Source of the DNA: Taudactylus pleione
Taxonomy: Eukaryota; Chordata; Amphibia; Anura; Myobatrachidae
Direction: 5' to 3'
Length of the DNA stretch: 64,000 nt
Assembly: GCA_031769625.1 (NCBI GenBank)
Contig: JAUIMM010000113.1
Span: forward strand, 11,171,001-11,235,000
Shown here: piece after piece, positions 1 to 11,769 of the stretch
Layout: each line of letters begins with the position of its first letter
How positions within the stretch are numbered: position 1 is the first letter of the stretch
The notes under the pieces: generated by a model
The model's database searches: none
Seen by the model: the letters and a program-made list of their open reading frames with translations, nothing else
What the model was told of the DNA's origin: nothing
Position numbers and translations under genes: made by a program

Positions 1-108
1 AAACAAAGTTTGTATACATTGAACCATCAGAAAGCAAAGTTGTCACTATTTTAGTCGTGCGCAAAAAATTCCATATTTCGGAATATTCCGTAATAGAGAC
101 ACAACCTG
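1..108 (-). mobile_element. Right end of a Tigger-like (pogo/Tc1-mariner) non-autonomous element, cut by the window edge
   Basis: Read on the minus strand, the segment starts CAGGTTGTGTCTC and has a TA just outside (109-110), as expected for a Tc1/mariner target site. It then carries the same CGGAATATTCCG words and the phrase GATGGTTCAATGTA found in the complete copy at 15050-15490. The rest of the element lies outside the window. No coding capacity is visible. Confidence 0.6.
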
Positions 109-110
109 TA

Positions 111-1480
111 ATAGAGAACTTGTTGTGTTAATGAAAAATAAGGTGTAATAATTATGGGATATTTCAGTATAGCTGATGTGGAGTGGAATCTGCTAAATGT
201 TCTGCCAGAAGTAGTGAATTCTGGATTGCTTGTGCGGGGAATCTCCTAACCAAGTTTTTTTTTTTTTTAAATTGAGTACTTTTTTTATTTTTATTTAAAT
301 AAACGGAAAACAAACCTAAAAATAAAATGGAATACAGAGTAGTGTGCATCTTAAACAGAGAATATAACCATCATACTTAATAGATACATATATATATATA
401 TATATATATCATATATGTAACTTGCAGAAGAAATATAATTGTATTAGACACAAATATAGTATACTAACAAATGTAAGAAGCAATATTAAATTTGGTGCAA
501 GCTGATAAAAATATCATCATGTACAATACAATACATACAATACAATACATTTTTAATCATGTACAATACAATACATTTTTAATGAAGCATAGGCAACATA
601 AACGGTAGACCATGATGATGTAGAAGCCTCCATTCACCAGATACAATAAACAAACATATATAACTGCAGTTGGCAAAAATCTATCCAATTTAGTACACAA
701 AGACATAGAAATCAGTGTTTAGGAAAGAACTTGTGGTCTAGTAACCATCGATCAGTATGGAATAATGTACAGCATGTATGATAAATCATATACAGTATGT
801 GAGTCTTTGATAGAGTAATGAAGGTTGAGTGAAGGAACAGTGGAATAAACTGTAATCTGGATTAAAATATGCAACAGAACTTTGTGCCAGGTACATTAAT
901 AACAAGGAAAAGAAAGCCAACATGGTTTTGAAAGGAAATGGCAGTTGAAAGTGCAAATATACTTGAATTTAAGACATACAGATAGGCCCAATCAGAGGAA
1001 GATAACAAAGAATATAAACCTAGAGAAGATAATGTAAAACACACAGTAGAATGTTCAGAAGTGGGTGGAAATATATTGAAGAATACCAAGAATTTGGAGA
1101 CTGCCTAAATAACAATTTTCAATCTGTATTATGTTTACCATTCAAAGAAGTCACATACACTAGAGGGGAAAGATATACCACACCGTACTATATATTTACT
1201 ACAGAAGAGATGTTACTTGAGCTCTCAAAATGAAAGGTCGGGCACAGGTGGTACACATCTAATGGTAGTTAAAAAACTAGAAGTAGTGCTTGCAGAGTCA
1301 TTATACAACAAGTCTAACAAATTACTGCTGGCTGGCGTAATGTGTTAAATAATTCTAAATTGCAGATGTAGTTTAGCTACACAGGAAAGGTCTTTTAGAA
1401 TATAACTGTAGACCGATGTGTCTCACATTAATTGCATGGAAATTCTTGGAACCACTTAAAAAAAGTTTTGTTTTTTTAAG
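111..1480. other. Stretch without a recognised gene
   Basis: AT-rich sequence with a (TA)n run at about 388-409 and a short tandem run of ACAATACAT words at 520-585. Open frames here are short and resemble no protein I know. The stretch may include decayed 5' parts of the LINE relic that follows. Confidence 0.5.
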
Positions 1481-1484
1481 TACT

Positions 1485-1950
1485 TCTATGATCTCCTTAC
1501 CACTAAATCTCAGGGTCATTTCTCTCTACTTATCCTCCTGGACCTCTCTGCAGCCTTTGATACTGTGGACCACCTTCTCCTCCTTCACACTCTTCACTTT
1601 TTCAGAATCCTTGAATCAGTTCTTTCTTGCATGACCTCCTACTTCTCTAACTGCTGTTTCTCAATATCCTCTTCTGTCTCCACCTCTGCCTGTTGTTATC
1701 CCCCAATAGTCTGTTCTTGGCCCTCTTCTCATCCTCCCTTGGAGAGCTCTTCAGCCCTTTTGGCCCCCAATATAATCTGTAATGTACACTGATGACACCC
1801 AAATCTACTGTACCTATTCTCTTCTGAACTTCCGCCATCCTCTTGTGTCTGTCTCACTGCCATGTTCTCCTGGATGTCCCAGCAATTTCCAAACAAAATA
1901 TGACTAAAAATTAACTCCTTGTAGTTCCTCCATTTAGGATGCCCTCTCTT
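1485..1950 (+). pseudogene. Relic of an L2-like (CR1/L2 group) LINE reverse transcriptase
   Basis: Translation of the plus strand gives LLDLSAAFDTVDHLLLL near 1545-1590, the motif A region of L2-type reverse transcriptases. Further on, in a shifted frame, comes TDDTQIY around 1790-1810, which is motif C with the first Tyr-Ala lost. Between them frameshifts break the reading frame. This is an old, dead, 5'-truncated copy. The family is the same or close to the better preserved copy at 43808-45475 on the other strand. Confidence 0.7.
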
Positions 1951-2039
1951 CCCCTCCTCTCTCTATCTGTTGACAACACAGACCTCTCATTTATCCCTCA
2001 AGTCCGCTGACTAGGCATAATCCGCGACTCCTCCAAACG

Positions 2040-2470
2040 GGTTGGGTATAAAATCCCAGCTGTTGAGATGCCGCTAGTCAGAATACCGACAGCGGTATCC
2101 CAACAGCCAGAATCCCAACTTCCATAGGGAAGACAGGTAAGTGCCTAACCCTAATCTCCCCCTCCTCGCACCCTAAACCTAACACCCCCTCCCCAGTGCC
2201 TAAACCTAACCTCCTCTTAGTGCCTAAACCTAACCTTCCCCTCCGTGCACCCTAATCCTAACCCTTCCTCCCCGGTGTCTAACCCTCCCCTTAATGCCTA
2301 CCCCTAACCTCGCACCCTAACCCTAACCTCCCTCTAACACCCTGATACTTACCTTCGGAATGCCGGCGGTCGGTATACTGGTGCCGGAATCCTAACCTGT
2401 CAGGATATTAATGCCGGTATTCAGACCGACGGCATCGCGCACGCCGGGATGCCGATTACATCCCCTCCAA
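2040..2470 (+). mobile_element. MITE-like repeat with telomere-like CCTAACC filling (copy 1)
   Basis: The ends are rich in short palindromic words (ATGCCGGC, ATACCGAC, CCGGGATGCCG). The middle, about 2130-2340, is an irregular run of CCTAACCCT and CCTAAACCTAACC words with CTCCCC spacers. The left end GGTTGGGTATAAAATCCC matches the inverted right end of the copy at 48172-48551. At least six copies lie in this window. The transposon class is not clear from the sequence. Confidence 0.65.
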
Positions 2471-2487
2471 ACATATATATGGCTATA

Positions 2488-2511
2488 GTTAGAACTGGGT
2501 ACACACTAGAT

Positions 2512-2542
<31 letters not shown>

Positions 2543-2775
2543 CACATTGTCCAGTGTGCATGCACTATTGTGCGCTCCCATGTGTTGTTTGTTGCATCTT
2601 CAGATCTGCCTGCAGTGCAGGCCAATTTGAAGATCTGGTGCCGACACCATGGTTCTGGATGCGGCGAGGGAACAACATATTGGGTGGTTGTACACCAGAT
2701 CATGCAGTGTGTACGGGCCACCCAATATATTGTCCAGTCGCATCTGGCGTCACTGGGTACACACATTGTTTAGAT
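2488..2775. mobile_element. Degenerate Harbinger-like MITE containing a (TA)n run
   Basis: It begins with AACTGGGTACACAC and near its right end has ACTGGGTACACACATTGT, the same words as the complete TTA-flanked element at 29785-30085. A (TA)n run fills 2512-2540. The right terminus is damaged, so the limits are approximate. Confidence 0.45.
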
Positions 2776-2865
2776 CTAAAATGTGAAACCACACCTAACA
2801 CACACAAAAGCGCCTACCGGATAATCTCTTACCCATCATCACATTCTATATATCTATGTTTATAT

Positions 2866-2873
2866 GTTATTAT
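2866..2873. repeat. Left target-site duplication of the 6.7-kb hAT element
   Basis: GTTATTAT lies directly before the terminal TAGGGGTG. The identical octamer follows the other terminus at 9598-9605. An exact 8-bp duplication is the signature of hAT insertion. Confidence 0.9.
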
Positions 2874-3506
2874 TAGGGGTGTGCACCGGCCACGTTTCGT
2901 GTTTTGTGTTTTCGTTTTGGATCTGGATCTTTCTTCGTGTTTTGGATCTGGATTGGTTTTGCCAAAACCACCGTTCCGTGTTTTGGGTTCTGGGTTTTGT
3001 GTTTTGGATCTGTATTTTTTTGAAAAAAGCATAAAAATAGCTAAAATCACAGAATTTGTAGGTTTTTCTGCTCCTATGCTATTATTAACCTCAATAACCT
3101 TATTTTCCACTCATTTCCAGTCTATTCTGAACACCTCACACCTCACAATAGTGTTTTTATGTCCAAAAGGCTGCACCGAGGTAGCTGGATGACTATGCTA
3201 AGCGACACGAGTGGGCGGCACAAACACGTGACCCATCTAGGCGTGATACTGCAGTGGCAGACAGGATGGCAGTTTGAAAAACTAGGCCAAAACTGTACAT
3301 AATGCAAATAAAAAAAAGAGGTGCAAGATGGAATTGTCCTTGGGCCCTCCCACCCACCCTTATGTTGTATAAACAGGACATGCACACTTTAACAAACCAA
3401 TCATTTCAGCGCCAGGGTCTGCCACACAACTGTGGCTGAAATGATTGGTTCGTTTGGGCCCCCACCAAACAAGCTGGCAATTGATCTGTCCCTGCACAAA
3501 CTGGCT

Positions 3507-6500
3507 CTACGGAGGCAAGATGTCATCCTCATCCTCCTCATCCACCGATTCCTCACCCTCTTCAGTGTGTACATCCTCATCCTCACAAAGTATTAACTCG
3601 TCCCCACTTGAATCCACCACCACAGGTCCCTCTGTACGTTCTGGAGGCTGGTCTCCCTGGAAGAGCTGATAATTCATTTTGATGAACATCATCTTCTCCA
3701 CATTCTGTGGAAGCAACCTCCTACGCCTTTCGCTGACAAGGTTCCCGGCTGCACTAAACACTCTTTCGGAGTACACACTGGAGGGGGGGCAACTCAGGTA
3801 AAATAGAGCCAGTTTGTACAGGGGCCTCCAAATTGCCTCTTTTTCCTGCCAGTACAGGTATGGACTGTCTGACATGCCTACTTGGATGCTGTCACCGATG
3901 TAATCCTCCACCATTCTGTCAATGGTGACAGTATCATATGCAGTGACAGTAGACATGTCAGAAATTGTTGCCAGGTCCTTCAGTCCAGACCAGATGTCCA
4001 AACTTGGTCCTGCCTGCCCTGCATCACCGCCAGCGGGTTGCTTAGGATACCTAAGTTTTTTCCTGGCAGCCCCAGTTGCGGGAGAAAATGAAGAAGGAGC
4101 TGTTGACGTGTCACGTTCCGCTTCAGCTGACAGTGTGTTCACCAGCAGGTCTTTGCACCTCTGCAGGCTTGTGTCGGCCGGAAAGAGAGACACCACATAG
4201 GTTTTAAACCTAGGATCGAGCACTGTGGCCAAAATGTAGTGGTCTGATTTCAACAGATTGACCACCCTGGAATCCTGGCAAAGCGAATGAAGGGCTTCAT
4301 CCACAAGTCCCACATGCCGAGCGGAATCGCTCCGTCTTAGCTCCTCCTTCACTTTCTCCAGCTGCTTCTGCAAAAGCCTGATGAGGGGAATGACCTGACT
4401 CAAGCTGGCAGTATCTGAACTGACTTCACGTGTGGCAAGTTCGAAGGGCTGGAGAACCTTGCACAACACAGAAATCATTCTCTACTACGATTGAGTCAGG
4501 TGCATACCCCCTCCTTTGCCTATGTCATAGGTAGATGTATAGGCTTGTATGGCCTTTTGCTGCTCCTCCATCCTCTGAAGCATATAGAGGGTTGAGTTCC
4601 ACCGCGTCACAACCTCTTGCTTCAGGTGATGGCGGGGCAGGTTGAAGAGTGTTTGCTGGCGCTCCAGTCTTCGGCACGCAGTCGCTGAATGGCGAAAGTG
4701 GCTTGAAATTTTTCGGGCCACCCAAAGCGTCTCCTGCACGCCCTTGTCACTTTTCAGAAAATTCTGCACCACCAAGTTTATTGTGTGATCAAAACATGGG
4801 ATGTGCTGGAATTTGCCCAGATGTAATGCCCGCACAATATTGGTGGCATTGTCAGATATCACAAATCCCCAGGAGAGTCTAAGTGGGGTAAGCCACTGGG
4901 CGATGATTTCCCTCAGTTTCTCTAAGAGGTTGTCGGCGGTGTGCCTCTTACTGAAACCGGTGATACACAGCGTAGCCTGCCTTGGAACGAGCTGGCGTTT
5001 CTGAGATGCTGCTACTGGTGACGCTGCTGCTGTTGCTGCGTAAGGTGATACATCTACCCAGTGGGCTGTCACAGTCATATAGTCCTTAGTCTGCCCTGTT
5101 CCACTTGTCCACATGTCCGTGGTTAAGTGGACATTGTGTACAACGGCATTTTTCAGGACACTGAGGACACTTTTTCTGACGTTTCTGTACAGTCTCGGTA
5201 TCGCCTGCCTAGTGAAGTGGAATCTAGACGGGATTTGGAACTGGGGACACACTACCTCCATCAATTGTCTAAATCCCAATGCACTAATGGCGGATACCGG
5301 ACGCACATCTAACACCAACATAGCAGTCAAGGCCTCAGTTATACGTTTTGCTTCAGGATGACTGCTGTCGTACTTCATCCTCCTCGCTAAGGACTGTTGG
5401 AGGGTCAATTGTTTAGTAAAAGTAGTGGTGTTTCTACTTCCTCTCTGGGATGATGAACGACTCCCAGCAGCAGCAGCAACAGCAGCAGCGGCAGCAGTAG
5501 GCGTAGCAATGCAGGATCCTCCGGAGGAATCCCGGATAGGAGAGTCAGTCATGCCAGTGACATGGCCTGCAGGACTACTTCCGATCCTGACTAAGGAGGA
5601 AATTGACGAGGAGGGAGTTGACGGTTTGGTTTGCAGGCACTTGGATACAACAGGACAACGGGATTTAGGTGTCCCTGGACTGCTTACGGTCTTAGCCAAA
5701 GTTTCTGAACTTGACAGTAACTTTTTATGAATGCGCTGCAGGTGCCGTATAAGGGAGGATGTTCCTAGGTGGTTGACGTCCCTACCCCTACTTATTTCAC
5801 CTTTACATATGGTACATATGGCAAGACAGTTGTTGTCCGGATTTGGATAGAAATATTGCCAGACCAAAGAGGTGGAATGTTTGGTCTTCTGCCCGGGCAT
5901 GACCGTGATGGGCTTTTTCATCCCACGGACAACAACTGTCTCCCCCGGAGCCTGATTTAAACAAACCACATCATCATCAGAATCCTCCTCACCAACTTCC
6001 TCCTCAGCGCCAGCTACACCAGTATCCTCATCCTGTTGTACTTCAACAGTGACATCTTCAATTGGCATATCAGCAAGTGGACTGTGGGTGCTCCTTTCAG
6101 CACTTGCAGGGTGCGTGCAAATGGTGGAAAGAGCCACCTCTTCCCGTCCAGTGCTGGGAAAGTCAGGCATCGCAACCACCACCACACTTGGACTCTCCTT
6201 GGGGATTTGTGATATCTTCTTAGAAAGCACAGTTCTTCGCTGTGCTTTTGCCAGCTTAACTCTTTTGATTTTTTTAGTGGGAGGAGGGCTTCCATCGTCA
6301 TGTGAAGCTGAACCACTAGTCATGAACATACTAGGGATCGACCTTAGCCGTTCCTTGCCACTCCGTGTTGTAAATGGCATATTGGCAAGTTTACGTTTCT
6401 CTTCAGCTGATTTAAATGTTTTTTTCAAGGTCATTTTCCTGAACTTTGTCATTTGGAATTGTATGTGCCCTCTATTATGACATTGGGCATCGGCCTTGGC

Positions 6501-6623
6501 AGACGACGTTGATGGCATGTTATCGTCTATGTCATGACTAGTGACAGCAGCTTCAGCACTAGGAGGAAGTGGTTCTTGATCTTTCTCTATTTTATTTTTA
6601 TCGGAGAAAGTTTGGTCCTCCAT
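3507..6623 (-). pseudogene. hAT transposase with N-terminal BED zinc finger, interrupted by two in-frame TAG codons
   Basis: The minus-strand frame starts at ATG 6623 and runs 712 codons to TAG TAG at 4487-4482, then continues in the same frame for 323 more codons from 4478. Together this is about 1037 positions, long for a hAT transposase because of a low-complexity N-terminus. In order: acidic stretch (197-217), BED finger near 253-300 (CTIC at 270-273, H294, H299), poly-Ala (376-386), RNase H-like core with LTTDMWTS (D503) and VISDNATN (D591), CFDHTINLVV (610-619), TRWNSTLYML (673-682). The downstream segment has LATVLDPRFK (83-92) and the C-terminal hAT dimerisation region near 200-272, including SERVFSAAGN, then an acidic tail. 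It would bind element ends and catalyse cut-and-paste transposition in the nucleus. The two stops split it just before the C-terminal part, so this copy is probably inactive unless read through. Confidence 0.9.
4482..4487 (-). other. Two adjacent in-frame TAG stops inside the hAT transposase
   Basis: On the coding strand the codons are CAA TCG TAG TAG AGA ATG. The frame on both sides is the same and reads on as transposase. No length change is needed, so two point substitutions are the simplest cause. In related hAT proteins this region, ahead of L.PFE.AT, commonly holds tryptophan, and TGG to TAG is a single change. Confidence 0.85.
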
Positions 6624-6654
6624 TTATGTTATATCGATTTGATATATACGTGTG

Positions 6655-9092
6655 GCTAAACACAGAAAATATTTTTTTATTTTTGCTGGAGAGTAGTGCA
6701 CTTTGTGGGTTACACCAGCCTTTAAGAAATGAGCCAGCCGGCTCTTTACTTATGGGACACAGGCGCACGCTTGGCGCTGCTCCTTTCTTGATGCACGTGC
6801 GGCTACTGTGCACACAATTCCCAAACACAGAAATTAATTTTTTTTTGGTTTGGACTGGAGTGTACTTTGGGGGTTACAGCACCCTTTAACGGTCAAGCCA
6901 GCCGGCCCTTTACTTATGACACAGGCGCACGCTTGGCACTACTTTGTTGATGCACGTGCGGCTACTGCGCACACAATTCACAAACACAGAAAATAATTTT
7001 TTTTTTGGTTTGGACTGGAGTGTACTTTGGGGGTTACAGCACCCTTTAACGGTCAAGCCAGCCGACCCTTTACTTATGACACAGGCGCACGCTTGGCACT
7101 ACTTTGTTGATGCACGTGCGGCTACTGCGCACACAATTCACAAACACAGAAAATTATTTTTTTTTTGGTTTGGACTGGAGTGTACTTTGGGGGTTACAGC
7201 ACCCTTTAACGGTCAAGCCAGCCGGCCCTTTACTTATGACACAGGCGCACGCTTGGCACTACTTTGTTGATGCACATGCGGCTACTGCGCACACAAATCA
7301 CAAACACAGAAAATATTTTTTTTTTTGGTTTGGACTGGAGTGTACTTTGGGCGTTACAGCACCCTTTAACGGTCAAGCCAGCCGGCCCTTTACTTATGAC
7401 ACAGGCGCACGCTTGGCACTACTTTGTTGATGCACATGCGGCTACTGCGCACACAAATCACAAACACAGAAAATAAATTTTTTTTTGGTTTGGACTGGAG
7501 TGTACTTTGGGGGTTACAGCACCCTTTAACGGTCAAGCCAGCCGGCCCTTTACTTATGACACAGGCGCACGCTTGGCACTACTTTGTTGATGCACGTGCG
7601 GCTACTGCGCACACAATTCACAAACACAGAAAATAATTTTTTTTTTGGTTTGGACTGGAGTGTACTTTGGGGGTTACAGCACCCTTTAATGGTCAAGCCA
7701 GCCGGCCCTTTACTTATGACACAGGCGCACGCTTGGCACTACTTTGTTGATGCACGTGCGGCTATTGCGCACACAATTCACAAACACAGAAAATTATTTT
7801 TTTTTTGGTTTGGACTGGAGTGTACTTTGGGGGTTACAGCACCCTTTAACGGTCAAGCCAGCCGGCCCTTTACTTATGACACAGGCGCACGCTTGGCACT
7901 ACTTTGTTGATGCACGTGAGGCTACTGCGCACACAATTCACAAACACAGAAAATAATTTTTTTTTTGGTTTGGACTGGAGTGTACTTTGGGGGTTACAGC
8001 ACCCTTTAACGGTCAAGCCAGCTGGCCCTTTACTTATGACACAGGCGCACGCTTGGCACTACTTTGTTGATGCACGTGCGGCTACTGCGCACACAATTCA
8101 CAAACACAGAAAATAATTTTTTTTTTGGTTTGGACTGGAGTGTACTTTGGGGGTTACAGCACCCTTTAACGGTCAAGCCCGCCGGCCCTTTACTTATGAC
8201 ACAGGCGCACGCTTGGCACTACTTTGTTGATGCACGTGAGGCTACTGCGCACACAATTCACAAACACAGAAAATAATTTTTTTTTTGGTTTGGACTGGAG
8301 TGTACTTTGGGGGTTACAGCACCCTTTAACGGTCAAGCCAGCCGGCCCTTTACTTATGACACAGGCGCACGCTTGGCACTACTTTGTTGATGCACGTGCG
8401 GCTACTGCGCACACAATTCACAAACACAGAAAATAATTTTTTTTTTGGTTTGGACTGGAGTGTACTTTGGGGGTTACAGCACCCTTTAACGGTCAAGCCA
8501 TCCGGCCCTTTACTTATGACACAGGCGCACGCTTGGCACTACTTTGTTGATGCACGTGCGGCTACTGCGCACACAATTCACACACACAGAAAATAATTTT
8601 TTTTTTGGTTTGGACTGGAGTGTACTTTGGGGGTTACAGCACCCTTTAACGGTCAAGCCAGCCGGCCCTTTACTTATGACACAGGCGCACGCTTGGCACT
8701 ACTTTGTTGATGCACGTGCGGCTACTGCGCACACAATTCACAAATTCACAAACACAGAAAATTATTTTTTTTTTGGTTTGGACTGGAGTGTACTTTGGGG
8801 GTTACAGCACCCTTTAATGTTCAAGCCAGCCGGCCCTTTACTTATGACACAGGCGCACGCTTGGCACTACTTTGTTGATGCACGTGCGGCTACTGCGCAC
8901 ACAATTCACAAACACAGAAAATAATTTTTTTTTTGGTTTGGACTGGAGTGTACTTTGGGGGTTACAGCACCCTTTAACGGTCAAGCCAGCCGGCCCTTTA
9001 CTTATGACACAGGCGCACGCTTGGCACTACTTTGTTGATGCACGTGCGGCTACTGCGCACACAATTCACAAACACAGAAAATATATTATTTT
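6655..9092. repeat. 160-bp satellite array, about 15 units, inside the hAT element
   Basis: The phrase AAACACAGAAA recurs at about 6658, 6822, 6983 and then every 160 bp to 8583, 8751, 8911 and 9071. Central units differ by only one to three bases, while the first two are clearly diverged. One unit carries an extra 8 bp (near 8744). Each unit has a run of T, an E-box-like CACGTG and GGCGCACGCTTGGCACTAC. The array starts about 30 bp upstream of the transposase ATG and fills most of the 5' side of the element. Open frames inside are a by-product of the repeat, since 160 is not a multiple of three and the frames do not persist. Confidence 0.95.
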
Positions 9093-9590
9093 TTTAGCAC
9101 TTGGGGGGAGCACCCCTGATGGACAGAGCACCCCCTGGACAACACTACAGCACCCCTTTAGGACTGGGACACTGCACAGGACTTTGGAGTGGACACAGCC
9201 CCTATGGAGAACTGACTGCACAACACAGTCCAGCCAGCCCCTATGGACTTTGAAGTAGTGGACACAGCCCCTATTAACAACAGCAGCACAGCACAACACA
9301 GCCAGCCCCTATGGACTTTGAAGTAGTGGACAACAGCAGCACTACATTACACTACACTACACAGCCCAGCCAGCCCTAACTCCCACCCTCCCTCTTCACT
9401 GTCCACAGCCGAGTGAGAAAATGGCGCCGACGCGGGTACCTTATATAGGATCCAAAACCCGCGAGACTCGGAAGGCGGGATGATGACGTTTTGCCTCGAT
9501 TTCAGATCCGAGTCAGGCGGGAAAAGTCGAGCCTGACTCGGATCGGACTCGGATCGGGGGGGTTTGGATTTCAGAAATCCGAACCCGCTC
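9093..9590 (-). promoter_or_regulatory. 5' subterminal region of the hAT element
   Basis: This lies between the satellite and the right terminus. It contains two to three partial repeats of CAGCCCCTATGGACTTTG (9195-9330), then a GC-rich part with GAGACTCGG and repeated GACTCGGATC words to the end. As the transposase is transcribed away from this end, promoter sequences and transposase binding sites would be expected here. That role is inference. Confidence 0.5.
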
Positions 9591-9597
9591 ACCCCTA

Positions 9598-9605
9598 GTT
9601 ATTAT
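9598..9605. repeat. Right target-site duplication of the 6.7-kb hAT element
   Basis: GTTATTAT follows the terminal CACCCCTA and is identical to 2866-2873. Confidence 0.9.
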
Positions 9606-10272
9606 ACAACCTTTGGCGTTTTATACTAAATGTTATTTTTTTCAGAACACAAAGTTTACTTCTAGAAACATATTAGGGCTGATATATTTTATTTCATAGG
9701 CAGTAAACAATGTGAGAAACAAGTTTAAAGACACAAACAAGCACTTTGCTCTCGAAATGAAAACTCTAGCCTCTGATATACTGTTATTCAAACTCTCTTC
9801 ACATCAAATAATACATTTTATTGTACCTAAGCTAAGCATTGATGGAGATGTTCAATAAAAGAGGTGTTCTGACTCACACAGCTATAATATCAGATATATG
9901 AACTGTATTGTTGAATCTGTCATGTCCTGTGTTTCTCACTGTGTACTGCACAAAACGGACGGATCAAAAGAGTTTCACATTTGAGGCTTTTTCTATGTGG
10001 ATCCGAAGATTCACTAATTGGTTCGCATTGATGGGCTGTGTCCTTACAGCATTGGGGTAAAGCGACCTGTTTGTACAGTAACTATTTGATGCAGCACTAT
10101 TCAGTGTGATGTGCCAATAAACAGAAGTTTTTTTACAGTTATGCAAGACTCCTTGCCACATTCTAACCCCCAGGTTTAACACCAGTGTAGCATCTACATT
10201 AATTACACATGTGGAATGGGACCACAATAATATACTATATATCACAGCATTAGAGGTGGATCTACTGTGAAA
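9606..10272. other. Stretch without a recognised gene
   Basis: Ordinary AT-rich sequence. I see no repeat structure or convincing coding frame. Confidence 0.5.
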
Positions 10273-10280
10273 CAAATGAA

Positions 10281-10573
10281 TAGGGCCGTACCTAGTTTGG
10301 TGCGACCAGTTCCATGGCACAGGGCACCGCAGGGCAGGGGGCGCTGTTTGGGCCTGTGAATTTTCATGTTTATTTTTGTTCTCACTTGTAGATTCCTCTT
10401 TTTTTTATCCCCAGCATGTCCTGGTCTCCCCTATCTCTTCCCTGACCCTTCTCCATGAGGCCATGGCCCTTTTTCAGGTGCACTAACTTATGTCACTATT
10501 TCAAAAAATGGGGGGGGGGGGGAGCCAATGCTCTATCTGGCAGATTGCACCAAAAAATCTAGTTATGGCTCTG
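10281..10573 (+). mobile_element. hAT MITE, GGCCGTAACTAG family (copy 1)
   Basis: It starts TAGGGCCGTACCTAG and ends CTAGTTATGGCTCTG, an imperfect inverted pair. Flanking octamers CAAATGAA and CTAATGAA match at 7 of 8. Internally it has the family sequence GGGCGCTGTTTGGGCCTG and TTATCCCCAGCAT and a G-run near 10510. Three relatives lie at 33911-34188, 38543-38806 and 63733-63968, all in the same orientation. Confidence 0.8.
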
Positions 10574-11514
10574 CTAATGAAGTTTAAGTTTCAGGTTCCT
10601 TAACCCTGGAGGGGCTCTGAAGCCAATTTTTTTTTTAATGAGTGAATTTTTAAACAAAATCAATGGAGTTTAAATGTGTGTTATTAAAATAAGGTTATTT
10701 TAGTGATAGAATCATATGCCAATGGGTTGAAGTAATTATAATATTGACCTTAGAATATGCTCTACAGTAGTGTTTGTTGGGGGGGTTTCTAAGTGCCCAG
10801 AAACACCCCCTGATCAGTACTGGCCGGCAGACACTACCTACAGCTCCAAACAGAGGGTAGATCTTATGAACCAGCCTGGCGCAGAATAGAGAGCTGCTAT
10901 CAGTGTTACTTCTGAGTGCAGTACTGCTAGGTGCCACTAGATGCTCCCAACTACATTTGTGCTGTCCCATCTGCCAGAAGTCCTGCAGCACTGACCACAA
11001 CTAGCCATCGCAGCAACCATTAAATAGTATAACCATCGCCATGGTTAAACTAACAGCCAAAAAGGTTATGGAGCCTCTGTGAAAGGGGATGGAGCCTTGC
11101 AGCACTCCTGTCCACATCACTGTGGGTGCATGCCCAGCATCTCTTTGAAATGCTGGGCTGCCCCCAGGCTCCCCCTAAACTGAGAATAGTTGCCGTGCAC
11201 ATGCGCATGGCGTCTATTCTCCTGCTGCATAGCAGAGCAGTGGTGTGTGCTCCCCCATCACAGCCAGCCATTGGATGGGCATCAAAAAGCTGCATCCGAT
11301 GGCTGGCAACCATCAAATTCCCAGTATTCGATGGAAAAAGTGCTTCCATCAAATCGGAAACATTGATGATTGCTAACCATCGCCTACCGATGTCTATCCC
11401 TAAAGCACGCAGTGTGGGGGAGAGACCTGACTCAGGGGGATTCCATAGATCCCATTCAAGAGGATCAACAACTGGGATCCTACAGTGGAAGTGAGGAATT
11501 TTTGGTTTTGTATG
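10574..11514. other. Stretch without a recognised gene
   Basis: Mixed sequence with CATCGGATG-type words at 11240-11400 that suggest another decayed repeat. Open frames on both strands of 11050-11560 resemble no known protein. Confidence 0.45.
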
Positions 11515-11769
11515 TGATCTATCTACACTCTCTTTATCTCTGGGGGGTTTCTGCATCTATCTACAGCCTCACACTCTCTGGGGGGTTTCTACATCATCTT
11601 TCTACAGTCTCTCTCTCTCGCTCACTGGGGGGGTTTCTACATTTATCTATCCCTCACTCTCTCTGGGGTTTCTACATCTATCTACAGTATCTCACTCTCA
11701 GGGGATGGGGGGGTTCTACATTAATCTATCTACAGTAAAATCCCTCACTATATTTATCTATCTATCTAT
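11515..11769. repeat. Degenerate minisatellite of about 40-bp units, left part
   Basis: Units of the type CTCACTCTCTGGGGGG then TTTCTACATCTATCTACAGT recur five to six times and run into a (CTAT)n tract. The array resumes at 12147-12255 on the far side of a hAT MITE, so it was one array before the insertion. Confidence 0.8.

Larger units (their letters stand above)
2874..9597 (-). mobile_element. Complete hAT transposon (about 6.7 kb) with transposase and internal satellite
   Basis: The element is bounded by exact 8-bp duplications GTTATTAT. Its ends are TAGGGGTGTGC on the left and, inverted, TAGGGGTGAGCGG on the right. Subterminal repeats follow: GTTTTGGATCTG words on the left (2900-3020) and GACTCGGATC words on the right (9480-9560), probably transposase binding sites. 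The transposase is on the minus strand, so the right end is its 5' side. A 160-bp satellite array lies between the 5' end and the start codon. Perfect duplication and long open frames suggest a fairly young copy. Short derivatives with similar ends lie at 17580-17876 and 53187-53518. Confidence 0.93.

Noticed and set aside
2449..3192. 247-codon open frame
   Set aside because: It crosses from one MITE, through a (TA)n run, over the target duplication and into the hAT terminus, so it cannot be a single ancestral gene.
6655..9092. Possible CRISPR array from regular direct repeats
   Set aside because: Units are 160 bp without unique spacers, inside a eukaryotic hAT element.
6944..9258. Series of similar 70-128 codon open frames (MLMHVRLLRTQ type)
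   Set aside because: They restart every 160 bp and are produced by the satellite unit. The period is not a multiple of three and no frame persists, so they are not a gene family.
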